Source: Gammaproteobacteria bacterium
GTDB lineage: Bacteria > Pseudomonadota > Gammaproteobacteria > Burkholderiales > Sulfuricellaceae
NCBI GenBank assembly: GCA_018823025.1
Contig: JAHJJI010000140.1
Location: 26,902 to 90,901 of the forward strand
Length of the DNA: 64,000 bases
Direction: 5' to 3'
The notes beneath the pieces were generated by a model. It searched no databases, was not told where the DNA came from, and saw only the letters and a list, made by a program, of their open reading frames with translations. Both the position numbers and the translations under genes were made by a program. Below are positions 51,562 to 61,787 of the stretch, piece by piece (position 1 is the stretch's first letter; each line of letters begins with the position of its first letter).

Positions 51562-53568
51562 TTAGGATTTTGGCAGCACTTCCAGCGACACGTGCAGTTC
51601 ACGCTGGATTTTATCCAGTGGGAACGAAAGCGTCAGCGTAACCGCCTGCATGATTTTCTCGAAGCCCGCCTCTGACTGGGACACGCTGAAATGGGGCCGG
51701 CTAATCAGCCGAGCCGGCTCGCTCAGTGTCAATTTTACCGTGCCGCCCAGAACGTCGTCGTCGAGCAGTAATTCCCTCACCGAATCCAGTTCCATCAGCT
51801 GGCCGAAACCGCCCGGCACCTGGCCCGCAAAGATGAACTTCCCGGCCGGACCATCACAGCTTGGCATGGCGAGATTGATTTCAGTGGTGAACGTGCCGCG
51901 GGATTCCTTACCGAAGCGATAGCTCGCCTCCAGCCTGTTTTCAGATAAGTGCACCCTTTTTTCCACACCACTTCCGACAAAGGTCAGAGACAGATCGCGC
52001 TCCGTCTTCAGCTGGTAATCCTGCAGGGCAGAAAATTCGCCGCCCTCCGGCTGAATGCTGTCGACGAACAAACCACGCGGGCGCACATCGGTAGCCAGAT
52101 CATCCGGATGAATCTCGTGCTTGAAGACGACGCGATCATGCGCCGAGGCAATACCGGCGCCTTCGTGCTGGCCATGATCATCGCGCAGATGGATTTTTCG
52201 ATGGTAGTGCTCGGTCTGGCGCATCAGGCTATCGGCGAAATTGTGGCGCAGCGGGTAGCTATCGAACTCGATCACACTGGCATTGCCGTCCACCCGCACT
52301 ACCGCCTGCATGGCGGAGTTATGCAGAAAAACCTCATCCTGGCCATCGAAGTCGCAATCAAAACGGGTTCTTCCTGAACGCGGATCGCATTGATCGAGGC
52401 TGCCCTCCAGCTCGACGATGGCGTGGTACACCGCGCGCCGCAAGTGCGGCAGGTACAGGCCGCCGAACAGTCCGTGCCAGTAAGCGTCGTTGGCCTGTGC
52501 GCGGTAAAGCGCATCCAGCATCGCCGGTTTCTTGCGGTTCGACGGCAGCTTGTCCAGCCGTTCGGACAGCCCCAGCATGCGCTTGTGCATCCAGTTCGCC
52601 TCGGGATAGCGGGTAAGGAAATTCTTCCACATGCCGCCACGCAGGAACGCCTTGTCCCGGACGAACCACCCTTCGGCTTTGGCGCGCGCCAGCAAGTCCG
52701 CATACTGGTTGGCGGCAGGCGCCGGCAGGCTCCACTCGTTCATCTCGATATAGGAGGTGGTGGGCAGATACACTACGCCGCGCGTTTTGGCGGCAGCGTG
52801 GTAATCGCTGTAGCGCTGGGTACGGATTTTCGGCGAGGCGAGCACGCCCTCGATGAAACTCACCAGCCAGCCCTTCTCGTACACCCATTCGTAGGTTTCC
52901 GGCCAGATCCCGAATTTCTCGATGTCATCGAAATACACCGCCGCGGTGCGCCCTTCGTCAGCCAGGCTCTCCAGGTAGCCCACCGCCTCGTTGGCGGGCG
53001 AAAACGGGAAACGGTAGCGCAGTTCCTCGGAAATCGGGAACAGATCCAGCCTGCATCCGTCCTCTTCGGTCGTATAGAAGCCATCCAGTTCAGCCGCGGT
53101 CTTTCCGGCGCAGAAGAAATGGTAGTCGTCCACGGTAACATAACGAATCTTCGAATCGGCCAGTGCCGGAACCACCGTTGCTTCCCACACCCGCTCGGTC
53201 AGCCAGGCGCCCGCCGGTCGCTGGCCCAGTTTCTTTTCCAGCTTGTCGGACAGCCGCATCACCTGCCCGACACGGTCGCGATGGGGAATCACCGCCAGCA
53301 CCGGTTCAGTGTCACCGGCACCGAACAACTCAACCTGGCCGCGCTTGACCATTTCGCGCAGCAGCGCCATGTCTTCAGGGTAATGCTGGAACAGCCAGTC
53401 CAACAACCAGCCGGAAAAATGCACGGCAAAATGAAAGTCGGGAAAGCGGTGCAGAGTATGGATGAACGGGCGGTAACAGCGCAGGTGCGCATCTTCCAGT
53501 ACTTCAGGAAAGTTGCCGACGGGCTGATGGGCGTGGACGCCGAGCAGGAGGGAGATTTGACGTGCCAT
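51562..53568 (-). CDS. GH57 4-alpha-glucanotransferase/alpha-amylase with DUF1925 and DUF1926
   Basis: This 668-aa protein is similar in length and layout to GH57 4-alpha-glucanotransferases. The N-terminal catalytic barrel (about 1-300) has LLLGVHAHQPVGNF, GAGDTEPVLAVIP, the nucleophile region WLTERVWE and the acid in YFDDIEKFGIWP. Two beta domains (DUF1925 and DUF1926) make up the rest. It has no signal peptide, so it acts on internal glucans. A second GH57 gene and glgC follow upstream on the same strand. Confidence 0.9.
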   Translation of the reverse strand: MARQISLLLGVHAHQPVGNFPEVLEDAHLRCYRPFIHTLHRFPDFHFAVHFSGWLLDWLFQHYPEDMALLREMVKRGQVELFGAGDTEPVLAVIPHRDRVGQVMRLSDKLEKKLGQRPAGAWLTERVWEATVVPALADSKIRYVTVDDYHFFCAGKTAAELDGFYTTEEDGCRLDLFPISEELRYRFPFSPANEAVGYLESLADEGRTAAVYFDDIEKFGIWPETYEWVYEKGWLVSFIEGVLASPKIRTQRYSDYHAAAKTRGVVYLPTTSYIEMNEWSLPAPAANQYADLLARAKAEGWFVRDKAFLRGGMWKNFLTRYPEANWMHKRMLGLSERLDKLPSNRKKPAMLDALYRAQANDAYWHGLFGGLYLPHLRRAVYHAIVELEGSLDQCDPRSGRTRFDCDFDGQDEVFLHNSAMQAVVRVDGNASVIEFDSYPLRHNFADSLMRQTEHYHRKIHLRDDHGQHEGAGIASAHDRVVFKHEIHPDDLATDVRPRGLFVDSIQPEGGEFSALQDYQLKTERDLSLTFVGSGVEKRVHLSENRLEASYRFGKESRGTFTTEINLAMPSCDGPAGKFIFAGQVPGGFGQLMELDSVRELLLDDDVLGGTVKLTLSEPARLISRPHFSVSQSEAGFEKIMQAVTLTLSFPLDKIQRELHVSLEVLPKS

Positions 53569-53585
53569 GTGAGAAACCCTTATTT

Positions 53586-53658
53586 AACCGCAGAGGACGC
53601 GAAGGACGCAGAGGAAATGCGATAATGTTTTATCGTTTCCCTCTGCGTCCTCCGCGGT
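53586..53658. repeat. GGACGCAGA-type hairpin repeat between the two GH57 genes
   Basis: AGGACGCAGAGG (53603-53614) pairs with CCTCTGCGTCCT (53640-53651), and ACCGC/GCGGT extend the base. Inside, a near-complementary GATAA/TTATC pair closes the loop. It nearly fills the 103-base gap between the two GH57 genes. Confidence 0.8.
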
Positions 53659-53671
53659 GAAAAGTTGCTGT

Positions 53672-55438
53672 TCAAGCTGCTCTGCGCATTGCTCCGCCTG
53701 CTTCGGGGCTGCCGCCGCCGTGGCTAATCGGCTTGCCGAGCTGCTCCGGTATGGGCAGCTTCAGCAATCGGTAGAGGTTCGCCAGATTATCCCGATACAG
53801 CTTGTCGAAGCTTTCTACGCTGTGCTGCGGATTGTAATCGCCGAACCACCAGAACCAGTCAGAACCTTCGCAATCGGCCAGCTGTTTATGTGCGAGTTCA
53901 ACTTCCTGCTTGTCCAGGCGGCCGCTGCCCATGACCAGGTCGAAGTTTTGCTTGGCGGAGCACAGCAGGTCCCAGGCGCGGTTTTTTGCGGGCTCTCCGA
54001 TCCAGGTGGAAAACGTGCCATACACCCAACTGCCGGCAACCAGGTAGGGCAACTTTCCCATCGCCGGGCTCGTTGTGCCGGCATTCGCGACCAGGCCCAG
54101 CGGCAATTGCGCCTGCATACCGTTGTTTTCCACGCAGCCGTCGAGATAATCCTTGAAGGTGGTGGAGCGGATGAAAGGGTGCGACTCCAGCGCATCGTAC
54201 ATCTCGGATAGAAAGTAATATCCGTTGTAAGGGTAGTATTCCCAGGCGTTTTCCCCGTCCAGGATAACGCTGACCACCGGGCTCTCGCCTTCCGGCGTAT
54301 GCCGCCAGATTTCCTCCAGCTCATCAATGAAATTATCCACTGCATCCCGGCCGAACCACTTCGCGTACTCGAAGCCGATTTTGTCCGACAGCTTGTCGTC
54401 GCGGAAAAAGGAGACGATCTCATGATCGCCCGTAGCAAGGCGGTAAGGCCGATAGAGATAGTCCATTCTGGACGGTAACGGCTGGTTCCCGTCCAGTCCG
54501 CGCAGGCTGTTAACCAGCACAGATTCTCCGCTCGCCATCCAGCGGCAGCCATGCTCGGCAAACACTGTCGCCGCCGCCTGCGACACGCCGCCCTCTGCGG
54601 GCCAGATGCCCTGCAGCGCAACGCCAAATCGGTCGCGATGGCTTTCGATCGCGGATGTGATATGAAAGGAAGCACGCTTGAGGCCGCCCGGATAGCACGT
54701 CGCTTCCGGCAGGTCGACGCCAGGCATGCTTTCCCGCGCCACCTTGAAGTCGATCAGGAGCGGCACGATGGGGTGATAATGGGGCGTAGTGGAAATTTCG
54801 ATCTGCCCGGAATCTGCCAGGCTACGGTAACGCGGAATCAATCCCCGGATGGTTTTTCCGATCAGATCTAACAGATGACGACGGTCGGCAAGGGTGAAAT
54901 GCGAGCCCTTCGCCATCAGATTGACCACTAGCTCGCTGCCGCGACGCACGCTTTCACCGCACCACACCAGGTGGTACCAGACCAGCAGATCCGTCAGATA
55001 CTGCCCGGAAAGGAAATCAAGGCTCGCTTCGCCATTCAGCTCATGATGCTTGTACAGATCGCTCAGCCGCTTGTAGGCCGGGTAAGGGTCGATCATCTTG
55101 GTATGATTACTGCGGAAACAACTGTCAAAAATCAGACCTCGCCTGACGGAAGAGAGATTATTCAGGTCCTCTTCATCCAACAAGGCAAGCAGCGGGTCGC
55201 GCAGCTTGCCTTCCTCGAATTGCCGGCTGTAATCCTCCAGTTGATCCAGCAGCACAGGAACGAAATTGAACACCGACTTGGCCTGGGGATGGCTTTCCAA
55301 ATGATAGGCCATGTCGGAATAATCCTTCATGGCGTGCAAATAGGTCCACGGCAGCATGTACTCGCCCGTGGTCAGGTTGCGGTAATCTGGCTGGTGCATG
55401 TGCCAGCACAGGATCAGGTGGAGTTTTTTGTCGGTCAT
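53672..55438 (-). CDS. GH57 family glycoside hydrolase, second copy (distinct subfamily)
   Basis: This 588-aa GH57 protein begins LHLILCWHMHQPDYRN. Family motifs are ISTTPHYHPIVPLL, GIWPAEGGVSQ (catalytic Glu region) and VILDGENAWEYYPYN. It lacks the DUF1925/1926 domains of the first GH57 and resembles alpha-amylase/pullulanase-type members. Without a signal peptide it should act on stored glycogen. The exact linkage it attacks cannot be told. The C-terminus is low in complexity (SHGGGSPEAGGAM). Confidence 0.88.
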   Translation of the reverse strand: MTDKKLHLILCWHMHQPDYRNLTTGEYMLPWTYLHAMKDYSDMAYHLESHPQAKSVFNFVPVLLDQLEDYSRQFEEGKLRDPLLALLDEEDLNNLSSVRRGLIFDSCFRSNHTKMIDPYPAYKRLSDLYKHHELNGEASLDFLSGQYLTDLLVWYHLVWCGESVRRGSELVVNLMAKGSHFTLADRRHLLDLIGKTIRGLIPRYRSLADSGQIEISTTPHYHPIVPLLIDFKVARESMPGVDLPEATCYPGGLKRASFHITSAIESHRDRFGVALQGIWPAEGGVSQAAATVFAEHGCRWMASGESVLVNSLRGLDGNQPLPSRMDYLYRPYRLATGDHEIVSFFRDDKLSDKIGFEYAKWFGRDAVDNFIDELEEIWRHTPEGESPVVSVILDGENAWEYYPYNGYYFLSEMYDALESHPFIRSTTFKDYLDGCVENNGMQAQLPLGLVANAGTTSPAMGKLPYLVAGSWVYGTFSTWIGEPAKNRAWDLLCSAKQNFDLVMGSGRLDKQEVELAHKQLADCEGSDWFWWFGDYNPQHSVESFDKLYRDNLANLYRLLKLPIPEQLGKPISHGGGSPEAGGAMRRAA

Positions 55439-55446
55439 ATGATTTA

Positions 55447-55535
55447 GTACTGAGTGCTGAGCTGAAAGTGCTGAGTCAGTAGGACCCCTGCGTGATGGTT
55501 AGCTCAGGATTCAGGACTCGGCACTCAGGAACTCA
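55447..55535. repeat. GAGTGCT/GAGTCCT hairpin repeat between glgC and GH57
   Basis: ACTGAGTGCTGAG-type units at 55449-55480 are followed by inverted CAGGACTC/CACTCAGG units at 55503-55533. The repeat fills the gap between the glgC stop and the GH57 start. It belongs to the same family as 26511-26640 and 63223-63300. Confidence 0.75.
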
Positions 55536-55537
55536 AA

Positions 55538-56815
55538 TTATCTAAGATGATGCAACTTCTGCCCAAGCATCTCGGGCGTAATCAGTGTGATTCCCTTTTT
55601 TGTCACGTGAAAGCGCTTGGCATCCTCCTCGGGATTTTCCCCCACCACTAACCCTTCCGGGATTTTGCAGCCCTTGTCCACTACCACCCGGCGCAGGCGA
55701 GCGCCACGACCGATGTTCACATCCGGCAGCACCACCGAATCGGTGACCTCGGCAAAACTGTGGACATAGACATTGGAAAACAGCAGCGAGCGGCGCACCG
55801 TCGCACCACTGATGATGCAACCGCCCGACACCAGGGAATCCACCGCCTCACCACGACGAGTTTCATCGTCGAACACAAACTTGGCGGGCGGCAACTGCGC
55901 CTGGTAAGTCCAGATCGGCCAGGTCTTGTCGTAAAGGTTAAGGTCGGGGGTGACCTTGGTGAGCTCCATATTGGCTTCCCAATAGGCATCCACCGTTCCC
56001 ACATCGCGCCAGTATGCCGATTCGCCCGGTGCGGCAACACAACTATCGGAAAAACTATGCGCAAAGATGCGGTAGCGCGACATGATATGGGGGATGATGT
56101 CCTTGGCGAAATCATGCGAAGAATTCGGATCGTCGGCGTCGCGGGCCAGTTGCTCATAGAGAAATTCAGCGTTGAACACGTAAATACCCATGCTCGCCAG
56201 CGCCATATCGGGATTGCCCGGGGTCGACTGCGGATGCTCCGGTTTTTCATTGAAGGCAACCACGCGATGCGCCTCATCGACCGACATCACGCCGAATTCC
56301 CTGGCATCTTCGATCGGCACCTCGATACAAGCCACCGTCAGATCGGCCGCGCTGGCGGCATGAAACGCCAGCATTTCGCCGTAGTCCATCTTGTAAACAT
56401 GATCGCCAGCCAGGATCAGGACATAGGTCGAATCGTAATTGCGCAAGATGTCCATGTTCTGGAAAACCGCATCGGCGGTGCCACGGTACCACATGGTTTC
56501 GTCGATGCGCTGCTGCGCCGGCATCAGTTCGACAAATTCGTTGAATTCGCCGCGCAGAAAACTCCAGCCACGGTGCAGATGCTGCAACAGGCTATGCGCT
56601 TTGTACTGGGTAATAACGCCGATGCGGCGGATGCCGGAATTGACGCAGTTGGAAAGCGGGAAATCGATAATCCGGAACTTGCCGGCAAATGGCACGGCGG
56701 GCTTGGCACGCCACTCGGTCAGGTTCTTCAGACGGGAACCGCGGCCGCCGGCGAGGATCAGTGCGACGGTGTTTTTTGTCAGCAAGCTGACAAAACGTGG
56801 GTATTCTTTCTCCAA
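55538..56815 (-). CDS. glgC: Glucose-1-phosphate adenylyltransferase (ADP-glucose synthase)
   Basis: This 425-aa enzyme makes ADP-glucose from ATP and glucose 1-phosphate. [13 protein letters not shown] is the nucleotide site. [42 protein letters not shown] and the sugar-site FNEKPEHP follow, then a C-terminal left-handed helix domain. The start is taken as TTG 56815, where GGAGG stands six bases upstream; a longer frame starting at 56860 has no such site. Adjacent glgB and glgA complete glycogen synthesis. Confidence 0.94.
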   Translation of the reverse strand: MEKEYPRFVSLLTKNTVALILAGGRGSRLKNLTEWRAKPAVPFAGKFRIIDFPLSNCVNSGIRRIGVITQYKAHSLLQHLHRGWSFLRGEFNEFVELMPAQQRIDETMWYRGTADAVFQNMDILRNYDSTYVLILAGDHVYKMDYGEMLAFHAASAADLTVACIEVPIEDAREFGVMSVDEAHRVVAFNEKPEHPQSTPGNPDMALASMGIYVFNAEFLYEQLARDADDPNSSHDFAKDIIPHIMSRYRIFAHSFSDSCVAAPGESAYWRDVGTVDAYWEANMELTKVTPDLNLYDKTWPIWTYQAQLPPAKFVFDDETRRGEAVDSLVSGGCIISGATVRRSLLFSNVYVHSFAEVTDSVVLPDVNIGRGARLRRVVVDKGCKIPEGLVVGENPEEDAKRFHVTKKGITLITPEMLGQKLHHLR

Positions 56816-56895
56816 GACTGACCTCCACTTACAATTAGTCGGAAACCTGTTGAAGCCCATCCGAGCACAGCTAATGCGGGGAGCTCTAACGAGGG

Positions 56896-56944
56896 ATTAT
56901 AGCAGACTGAAATCTCCCGCAACCCGAGTAACAGTCGTTATAAT
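56896..56944. promoter_or_regulatory. Divergent -10 boxes between glgC and glgB
   Basis: TATAAT is found on the minus strand at 56901-56896 toward glgC and on the plus strand at 56939-56944 toward glgB. The -35 boxes are weak on both sides. Leader lengths would be about 75 and 30 bases. Confidence 0.45.
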
Positions 56945-56980
56945 CCAAATATACTTCTAATTTAGAAAAACACCACACCC

Positions 56981-59149
56981 ATGAAAGTCAATCCGCAGGT
57001 GAAGTCTTTGCTTCAAGCTCGGCTGCACGATCCTTTCGCCTTCCTCGGCACTCATCAAGCCAACGGAAAGTGGACAGTCCGGGTATTTGCACCCTACTCC
57101 GAAAAACTCTGGCTACAGATCGGAGATGCTTGGGAGGATATGCAAAAAACCGACTCGCATGGCCTGTTCGAGTGGCACGGCAGGGAAGCGCCTCCCACTC
57201 CGTGCCACCTGCGCCACCTGCAAAACGGGGTACTGAAAAACAGCCACGACCCCTATTCCTTCCCCAGCACCATCAGCGAGCACGACCTCTTTCTTTTCGG
57301 CGAAGGCCGGCTCTACCAGGGCTACCACATGCTGGGTGCGCAGCCGATGGAAAGTCTCGGCATCGCGGGCGTGCGCTTCGCGGTGTGGGCACCCAACGCG
57401 GAAAGAGTCAGCGTGGTCGGCGACTTCAACGACTGGGACGGTCGCGTTCACACCATGCGCAGCCTGGGAAGCTCGGGCGTGTGGGAAATTTTCATCCCCG
57501 GACTTCCTCCCGGCAGCCTGTACAAATTCGAAATCCGTAATCGCCACAGCGGCGAGGTGCTGGTCAAGGCCGATCCCTACGCGCGGGAATTTGAACTGCG
57601 CCCGAACACCGCCGCCCGCATTACGGCATCTGCAGGCCATACCTGGCAGGACGGCGCGTGGCTGGAAAAGCGCAAGAACCTCGACTGGCTGCACGCGCCG
57701 TTCAACATCTATGAAATCCATGCCGGCTCATGGCGGCGCCACCCCGACGGCCGCTTCTATACCTGGCGCGAACTGGCCGAAAGCCTGGTTCCCTATATCA
57801 AGGAAATGGGCTACACCCACATCGAACTGCTGCCGATTTCCGAGCATCCTCTGGACGAGTCCTGGGGCTATCAAACCACCGGCTATTTCGCCCCGACTTC
57901 CCGTCACGGCACGCCGGACGAACTGCGCGCCTTCGTCGATGCCTGCCACCAGGCGGACATCGGCGTCATCCTCGACTGGGTACCGGCGCACTTCCCGCAG
58001 GATGCCTGGGCGCTCGCCAAATATGACGGCACCGCCCTGTACGAACACGAAGACCCGCGCCTTGGTCTGCATATCGACTGGGGCACCCACATCTTCAATT
58101 TCGGTCGCCACGAGGTAAAAGGCTTTCTGCTGTCCAGCGCCCATTACTGGCTGGAGGAATTCCATTTCGATGGCCTGCGCGTGGACGCGGTTGCTTCCAT
58201 GCTCTACCTCGACTATTCGCGCAAAGCCGGCGAATGGCTGCCGAACAAGTACGGCGGACGGGAAAATCTCGAAGCCATCGAATTTCTGCGCCAGCTCAAC
58301 ATCATGGTGCATGACGAGTTTCCCGGCGCACTCACCTTCGCCGAGGAATCCACCTCTTGGCCGATGGTATCGCGCCCAGTCTACCTTGGCGGCCTGGGCT
58401 TTTCGATGAAGTGGAACATGGGCTGGATGAACGACACCCTATCTTACATGCAGAACGATCCGGTGCACCGCCGTTACCACCACAACGAACTTACCTTCGG
58501 CCAACTCTACGCCTATACGGAAAATTTCGTATTGCCGTTCTCCCATGACGAAGTGGTGCATGGCAAGCGCTCGTTACTCGCCAAAATGCCGGGCGATGGC
58601 TGGCAGAAATTCGCCAACCTGCGCCTGCTGTTCACTTACCAGATGACTTACCCCGGTAAAAAACTCAACTTCATGGGCAACGAACTGGCCCAGGGCCGGG
58701 AATGGCGCATCGGCGGAGAGCTTGACTGGGGACTACTGGAGCGCGAGCAGCACCAGGGAATGAAAAGCCTGTCGCGCGACCTCAACCGCCTCTACCGTGA
58801 CCGGCCTGCATTGCACGAACTTGACTTCACGTCAGACGGCTTTGCCTGGATCGATTGCCACGACGCCGACCAATCGGTCCTTTCATACCTGCGGCGCGAC
58901 CGCAATGGCTCGTTCGTGGCAGTGATGCTGAACTTCACACCGGTACCGCGTCTCGGCTACCGCATCGGAGTGCCCCGGCCCGGCTTGTACCGCGAAATCC
59001 TCAACAGCGATTCCCTGTTTTACGGCGGCTCCAACCAGGGCAATGGCGAAGGTGCCGTTGCCGAGCATAAACCCTGGATGGGCCACCCTTATTCCATCGT
59101 GATAACCGTACCGCCGCTGGCGGGGATAATATTGGCTTTGGCCGAATAA
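56981..59149 (+). CDS. glgB: 1,4-alpha-glucan branching enzyme
   Basis: This 722-aa GH13 enzyme makes alpha-1,6 branches in glycogen. The N-terminal CBM48-type domain (about 20-220, with [20 protein letters not shown]) precedes the barrel. The catalytic Asp is in [18 protein letters not shown], the Glu in [10 protein letters not shown], and [12 protein letters not shown] supplies the third acid. The C-terminal beta domain is complete. It is followed by pgi after 34 bases. Confidence 0.96.
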   Translation: MKVNPQVKSLLQARLHDPFAFLGTHQANGKWTVRVFAPYSEKLWLQIGDAWEDMQKTDSHGLFEWHGREAPPTPCHLRHLQNGVLKNSHDPYSFPSTISEHDLFLFGEGRLYQGYHMLGAQPMESLGIAGVRFAVWAPNAERVSVVGDFNDWDGRVHTMRSLGSSGVWEIFIPGLPPGSLYKFEIRNRHSGEVLVKADPYAREFELRPNTAARITASAGHTWQDGAWLEKRKNLDWLHAPFNIYEIHAGSWRRHPDGRFYTWRELAESLVPYIKEMGYTHIELLPISEHPLDESWGYQTTGYFAPTSRHGTPDELRAFVDACHQADIGVILDWVPAHFPQDAWALAKYDGTALYEHEDPRLGLHIDWGTHIFNFGRHEVKGFLLSSAHYWLEEFHFDGLRVDAVASMLYLDYSRKAGEWLPNKYGGRENLEAIEFLRQLNIMVHDEFPGALTFAEESTSWPMVSRPVYLGGLGFSMKWNMGWMNDTLSYMQNDPVHRRYHHNELTFGQLYAYTENFVLPFSHDEVVHGKRSLLAKMPGDGWQKFANLRLLFTYQMTYPGKKLNFMGNELAQGREWRIGGELDWGLLEREQHQGMKSLSRDLNRLYRDRPALHELDFTSDGFAWIDCHDADQSVLSYLRRDRNGSFVAVMLNFTPVPRLGYRIGVPRPGLYREILNSDSLFYGGSNQGNGEGAVAEHKPWMGHPYSIVITVPPLAGIILALAE

Positions 59150-59153
59150 AATA

Positions 59154-59170
59154 ACCGCGCCCTCCGCGGT
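59154..59170. terminator. Small hairpin between glgB and pgi
   Basis: ACCGCG (59154-59159) and CGCGGT (59165-59170) form a 6-bp stem with a 5-base loop and no T-tract. It is weak and may only reduce readthrough. Confidence 0.3.
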
Positions 59171-59183
59171 ATCAAGGAAATTT

Positions 59184-60827
59184 ATGTCCGCCCTCACCCG
59201 CTCGACACACTGGCAAGCGCTGAAAGCGCATCAGAAAACACTGGCTTCCAACTCGTTGCGCGAGCTGTTCTCAGCCGACCCCAAACGCTTCGACAAATTC
59301 TCCCTCGAGGCCTGCGGCATCCTGCTGGATTACTCGAAAAACCGTATCGACTCGGAGACCATGTCGCTGCTGGCGGCGCTGGCGCGTAATATGGATATCG
59401 AAGGCTGGCGCGAAAAAATGTTCGCCGGCGACAAGATCAACTTCACTGAAAATCGCGCGGTACTGCACGCGGCGTTGCGCAACCGTTCCAGTCGTCCGGT
59501 CATGTTCGACGGGCACGACGTCATGCCTGAAATAAGGCGCGTGCTCAACAAGATGCGTGAATTTACGGAAAGCGTGCGCTCAGGCCAGTGGAAAGGCCAC
59601 ACCGGCAAGCCGATCACCGACATCGTCAACATCGGCATCGGCGGCTCCGATCTCGGCCCAGCCATGGCCTGCCTGGCGCTTGCGCCTTACGGTAAGCCCG
59701 GGCTGCATACCCACTTCGTCTCGAATATCGACGGCACCCAGCTGGCGGAAACGCTGAAGCGGCTCGACCCGGCAACCACGCTGTTCATTGTCGCTTCGAA
59801 GACCTTCACCACCCAGGAAACCATGACCAACGCGACTTCAGCACGCGAATGGCTGCTCCGTTCGGCGCGTGACGAAACCGCGGTGGCCCGACATTTCGTC
59901 GCCGTCTCTACCAACACCGCAGCCGTCGCCCAGTTCGGCATCGACACCACGCACATGTTCGAATTCTGGGACTGGGTGGGCGGTCGCTACTCGCTGTGGT
60001 CGGCGATCGGACTGCCGATTGCCGTTTTCATCGGCATGGACAATTTCGAGGCCTTGCTGACCGGCGCATTCGAAATGGACGAGCACTTCCGCAGCGCCCC
60101 GCTGGAAAACAACATGCCGGTGATCATGGCCCTGATCGGGATGTGGCACGCCAACTTCTGGAATGCCCACAGCCACGCCGTGCTGCCCTACGACCAGTCC
60201 CTCGCGCGCTTCCCGGCCTACCTGCAACAGCTCGACATGGAAAGCAATGGCAAGCGCGTCGATCGCAGCGGCAAAACCGTCGATTACACCACCGGCCCGG
60301 TAATCTGGGGCGAACCCGGCACCAACGGCCAGCATGCCTTCTACCAGCTGATTCACCAAGGCACCCGGCTGGTGCCGGCAGATTTTCTCGCCCCGGTTGA
60401 AAGCCACAACCCGGTTGGCGAGCATCACGCCATCCTGCTCTCCAACTTCTTCGCCCAGACCGAAGCGCTGATGAAGGGGAAAACGGCAGAAGAAGCCCGT
60501 GTCGAACTGGAAGCGGCAGGCATGAAGGGCACGGCGCTCAAACAGTTATTACCGCACAAGGTGTTCCCCGGCAACAGCCCGACCAACTCGATTCTGTTCC
60601 AGAAACTCGATCCCAGGACCCTGGGCGCGCTAATCGCACTCTACGAGCACAAGGTGTTCGTGCAGGGCATGATCTGGAACCTGAATTCCTTCGACCAGTG
60701 GGGGGTGGAACTGGGCAAGCAACTGGCGCAAAAAATCCTGCCTGAACTTGACGGCAAGACAGCCGTCTCCTCCCACGATTCTTCCACCAACGGGTTGATC
60801 AATTATTTCAAGGGACTCAGGGCTTAA
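59184..60827 (+). CDS. pgi: Glucose-6-phosphate isomerase
   Basis: This 547-aa enzyme links glucose 6-phosphate and fructose 6-phosphate. [14 protein letters not shown] (about 151-164), [12 protein letters not shown], the signature [16 protein letters not shown] and the late [14 protein letters not shown] are all present. The ATG at 59184 lies after AAGGAAA. In this cluster it connects glycogen with glycolysis, where PPi-dependent Pfp acts. Confidence 0.96.
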   Translation: MSALTRSTHWQALKAHQKTLASNSLRELFSADPKRFDKFSLEACGILLDYSKNRIDSETMSLLAALARNMDIEGWREKMFAGDKINFTENRAVLHAALRNRSSRPVMFDGHDVMPEIRRVLNKMREFTESVRSGQWKGHTGKPITDIVNIGIGGSDLGPAMACLALAPYGKPGLHTHFVSNIDGTQLAETLKRLDPATTLFIVASKTFTTQETMTNATSAREWLLRSARDETAVARHFVAVSTNTAAVAQFGIDTTHMFEFWDWVGGRYSLWSAIGLPIAVFIGMDNFEALLTGAFEMDEHFRSAPLENNMPVIMALIGMWHANFWNAHSHAVLPYDQSLARFPAYLQQLDMESNGKRVDRSGKTVDYTTGPVIWGEPGTNGQHAFYQLIHQGTRLVPADFLAPVESHNPVGEHHAILLSNFFAQTEALMKGKTAEEARVELEAAGMKGTALKQLLPHKVFPGNSPTNSILFQKLDPRTLGALIALYEHKVFVQGMIWNLNSFDQWGVELGKQLAQKILPELDGKTAVSSHDSSTNGLINYFKGLRA

Positions 60828-60846
60828 CGTAAAACTCGCGAAGCGA

Positions 60847-60887
60847 GACCTCGTCCCTCTCTCCCTTCGGGAGAGAGGGACGAGGTC
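60847..60887. terminator. Perfect 19-bp hairpin after pgi
   Basis: The arms 60847-60865 and 60869-60887 are perfect complements (GACCTCGTCCCTCTCTCCC) with a 3-base loop TTC. The stem is followed by ATGGCG with no T-tract. It lies in the 159-base convergent gap between pgi and pgl, which holds nothing else obvious. Confidence 0.6.
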
Positions 60888-60986
60888 ATGGCGAATCGCT
60901 GTTTCATCATCTGGGGCGGCGGTTCACCATGACCGTTAGGACGCCACACCAGAGAATGGCGCCGCCCGCGCAACTGACTTGACGAG

Positions 60987-61685
60987 CTAGCCCTCAAGCA
61001 GGATGCTTTCAGCCAGCACATCCACCCCTAGCCGGGGCGTAATGGCGCGGGCGGGGATATTGGCACCAGCGCGCCAGTTCATCACGGCTTCACGCTTGCT
61101 CTCCCCGGTAACCAGGAACAACACCTGCTTTGCCTGACTCAAGCGCCAGGCACTCAAGCTTACCCGCTCAGCCGGAGCCTTGGGCGCATCAAATACCGGC
61201 AGAGCCACAGGAGAACTTACCCCCTGGCCCCAATCGTTGCCTGGGAACAGGCTGGCGGTATGGCCATCCTCGCCCAGCCCGAGCAGCACCAGATCGAACT
61301 CCCCAACCTGCTTTAAGGTGACAGAATAGGCTGCAGCAGCAGCTTTTGCACCCATTTCGGCCGGAATTGCATAAACCTGCTTTTGCGGCACCGGAACATG
61401 GTCCAGCCAGGCGTCCCGCGCCATGCTGCTGTTGCGCTCGGGATCGGCAGCGGGCAGGCAACGCTCGTCGCCGAAATAGATATGCCAGGCTTCCCAGTCG
61501 GTCTTTAAAGTTCGCAGCTGCTGATACAAGGCGCGGGGGGTATTACCGCCGGCCAGCACCAGACGGAAGGCGCCGGAATCTGTAATCGCCTGCTCGGCGG
61601 CACGAGCAATCACGCTGACGGCTTCAGTCTGCAACGACTGCATAGAAGAAAAAAGATACCAGCGGCAAAGTTGAGTATTGGTCAT
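60987..61685 (-). CDS. pgl: 6-phosphogluconolactonase
   Basis: This 232-aa enzyme (DevB/NagB-like fold) hydrolyses 6-phosphogluconolactone in the oxidative pentose-phosphate path. LVLAGGNTPRALYQQL, YFGDERCLPAAD, LLGLGEDGHTASLFPG and the C-terminal ITPRLGVDVL match the family. It is divergent from glgA. No glucose-6-phosphate dehydrogenase gene lies in the window. Confidence 0.94.
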   Translation of the reverse strand: MTNTQLCRWYLFSSMQSLQTEAVSVIARAAEQAITDSGAFRLVLAGGNTPRALYQQLRTLKTDWEAWHIYFGDERCLPAADPERNSSMARDAWLDHVPVPQKQVYAIPAEMGAKAAAAAYSVTLKQVGEFDLVLLGLGEDGHTASLFPGNDWGQGVSSPVALPVFDAPKAPAERVSLSAWRLSQAKQVLFLVTGESKREAVMNWRAGANIPARAITPRLGVDVLAESILLEG

Positions 61686-61750
61686 GTCATCACGGCTTTC
61701 AATATTTTTTCAGTATAGAACATGGAATATTTAGCGCAGTACGCTTCTGT

Positions 61751-61756
61751 TATAAT
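61751..61756 (+). promoter_or_regulatory. -10 box of glgA
   Basis: A perfect TATAAT lies 31 bases before the glgA ATG. The -35 (TATTTA at 17 bases) is poor. The divergent pgl promoter is not clear. Confidence 0.45.
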
Positions 61757-61787
61757 TTAGCTCGATTTGTCACGACATTGAAACACA

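Noticed and set aside
52390..53625. Long open frame of 411 codons opposite the first GH57 gene
   Set aside because: No domain is seen and its end runs through the hairpin repeat; the GH57 frame has all catalytic motifs.
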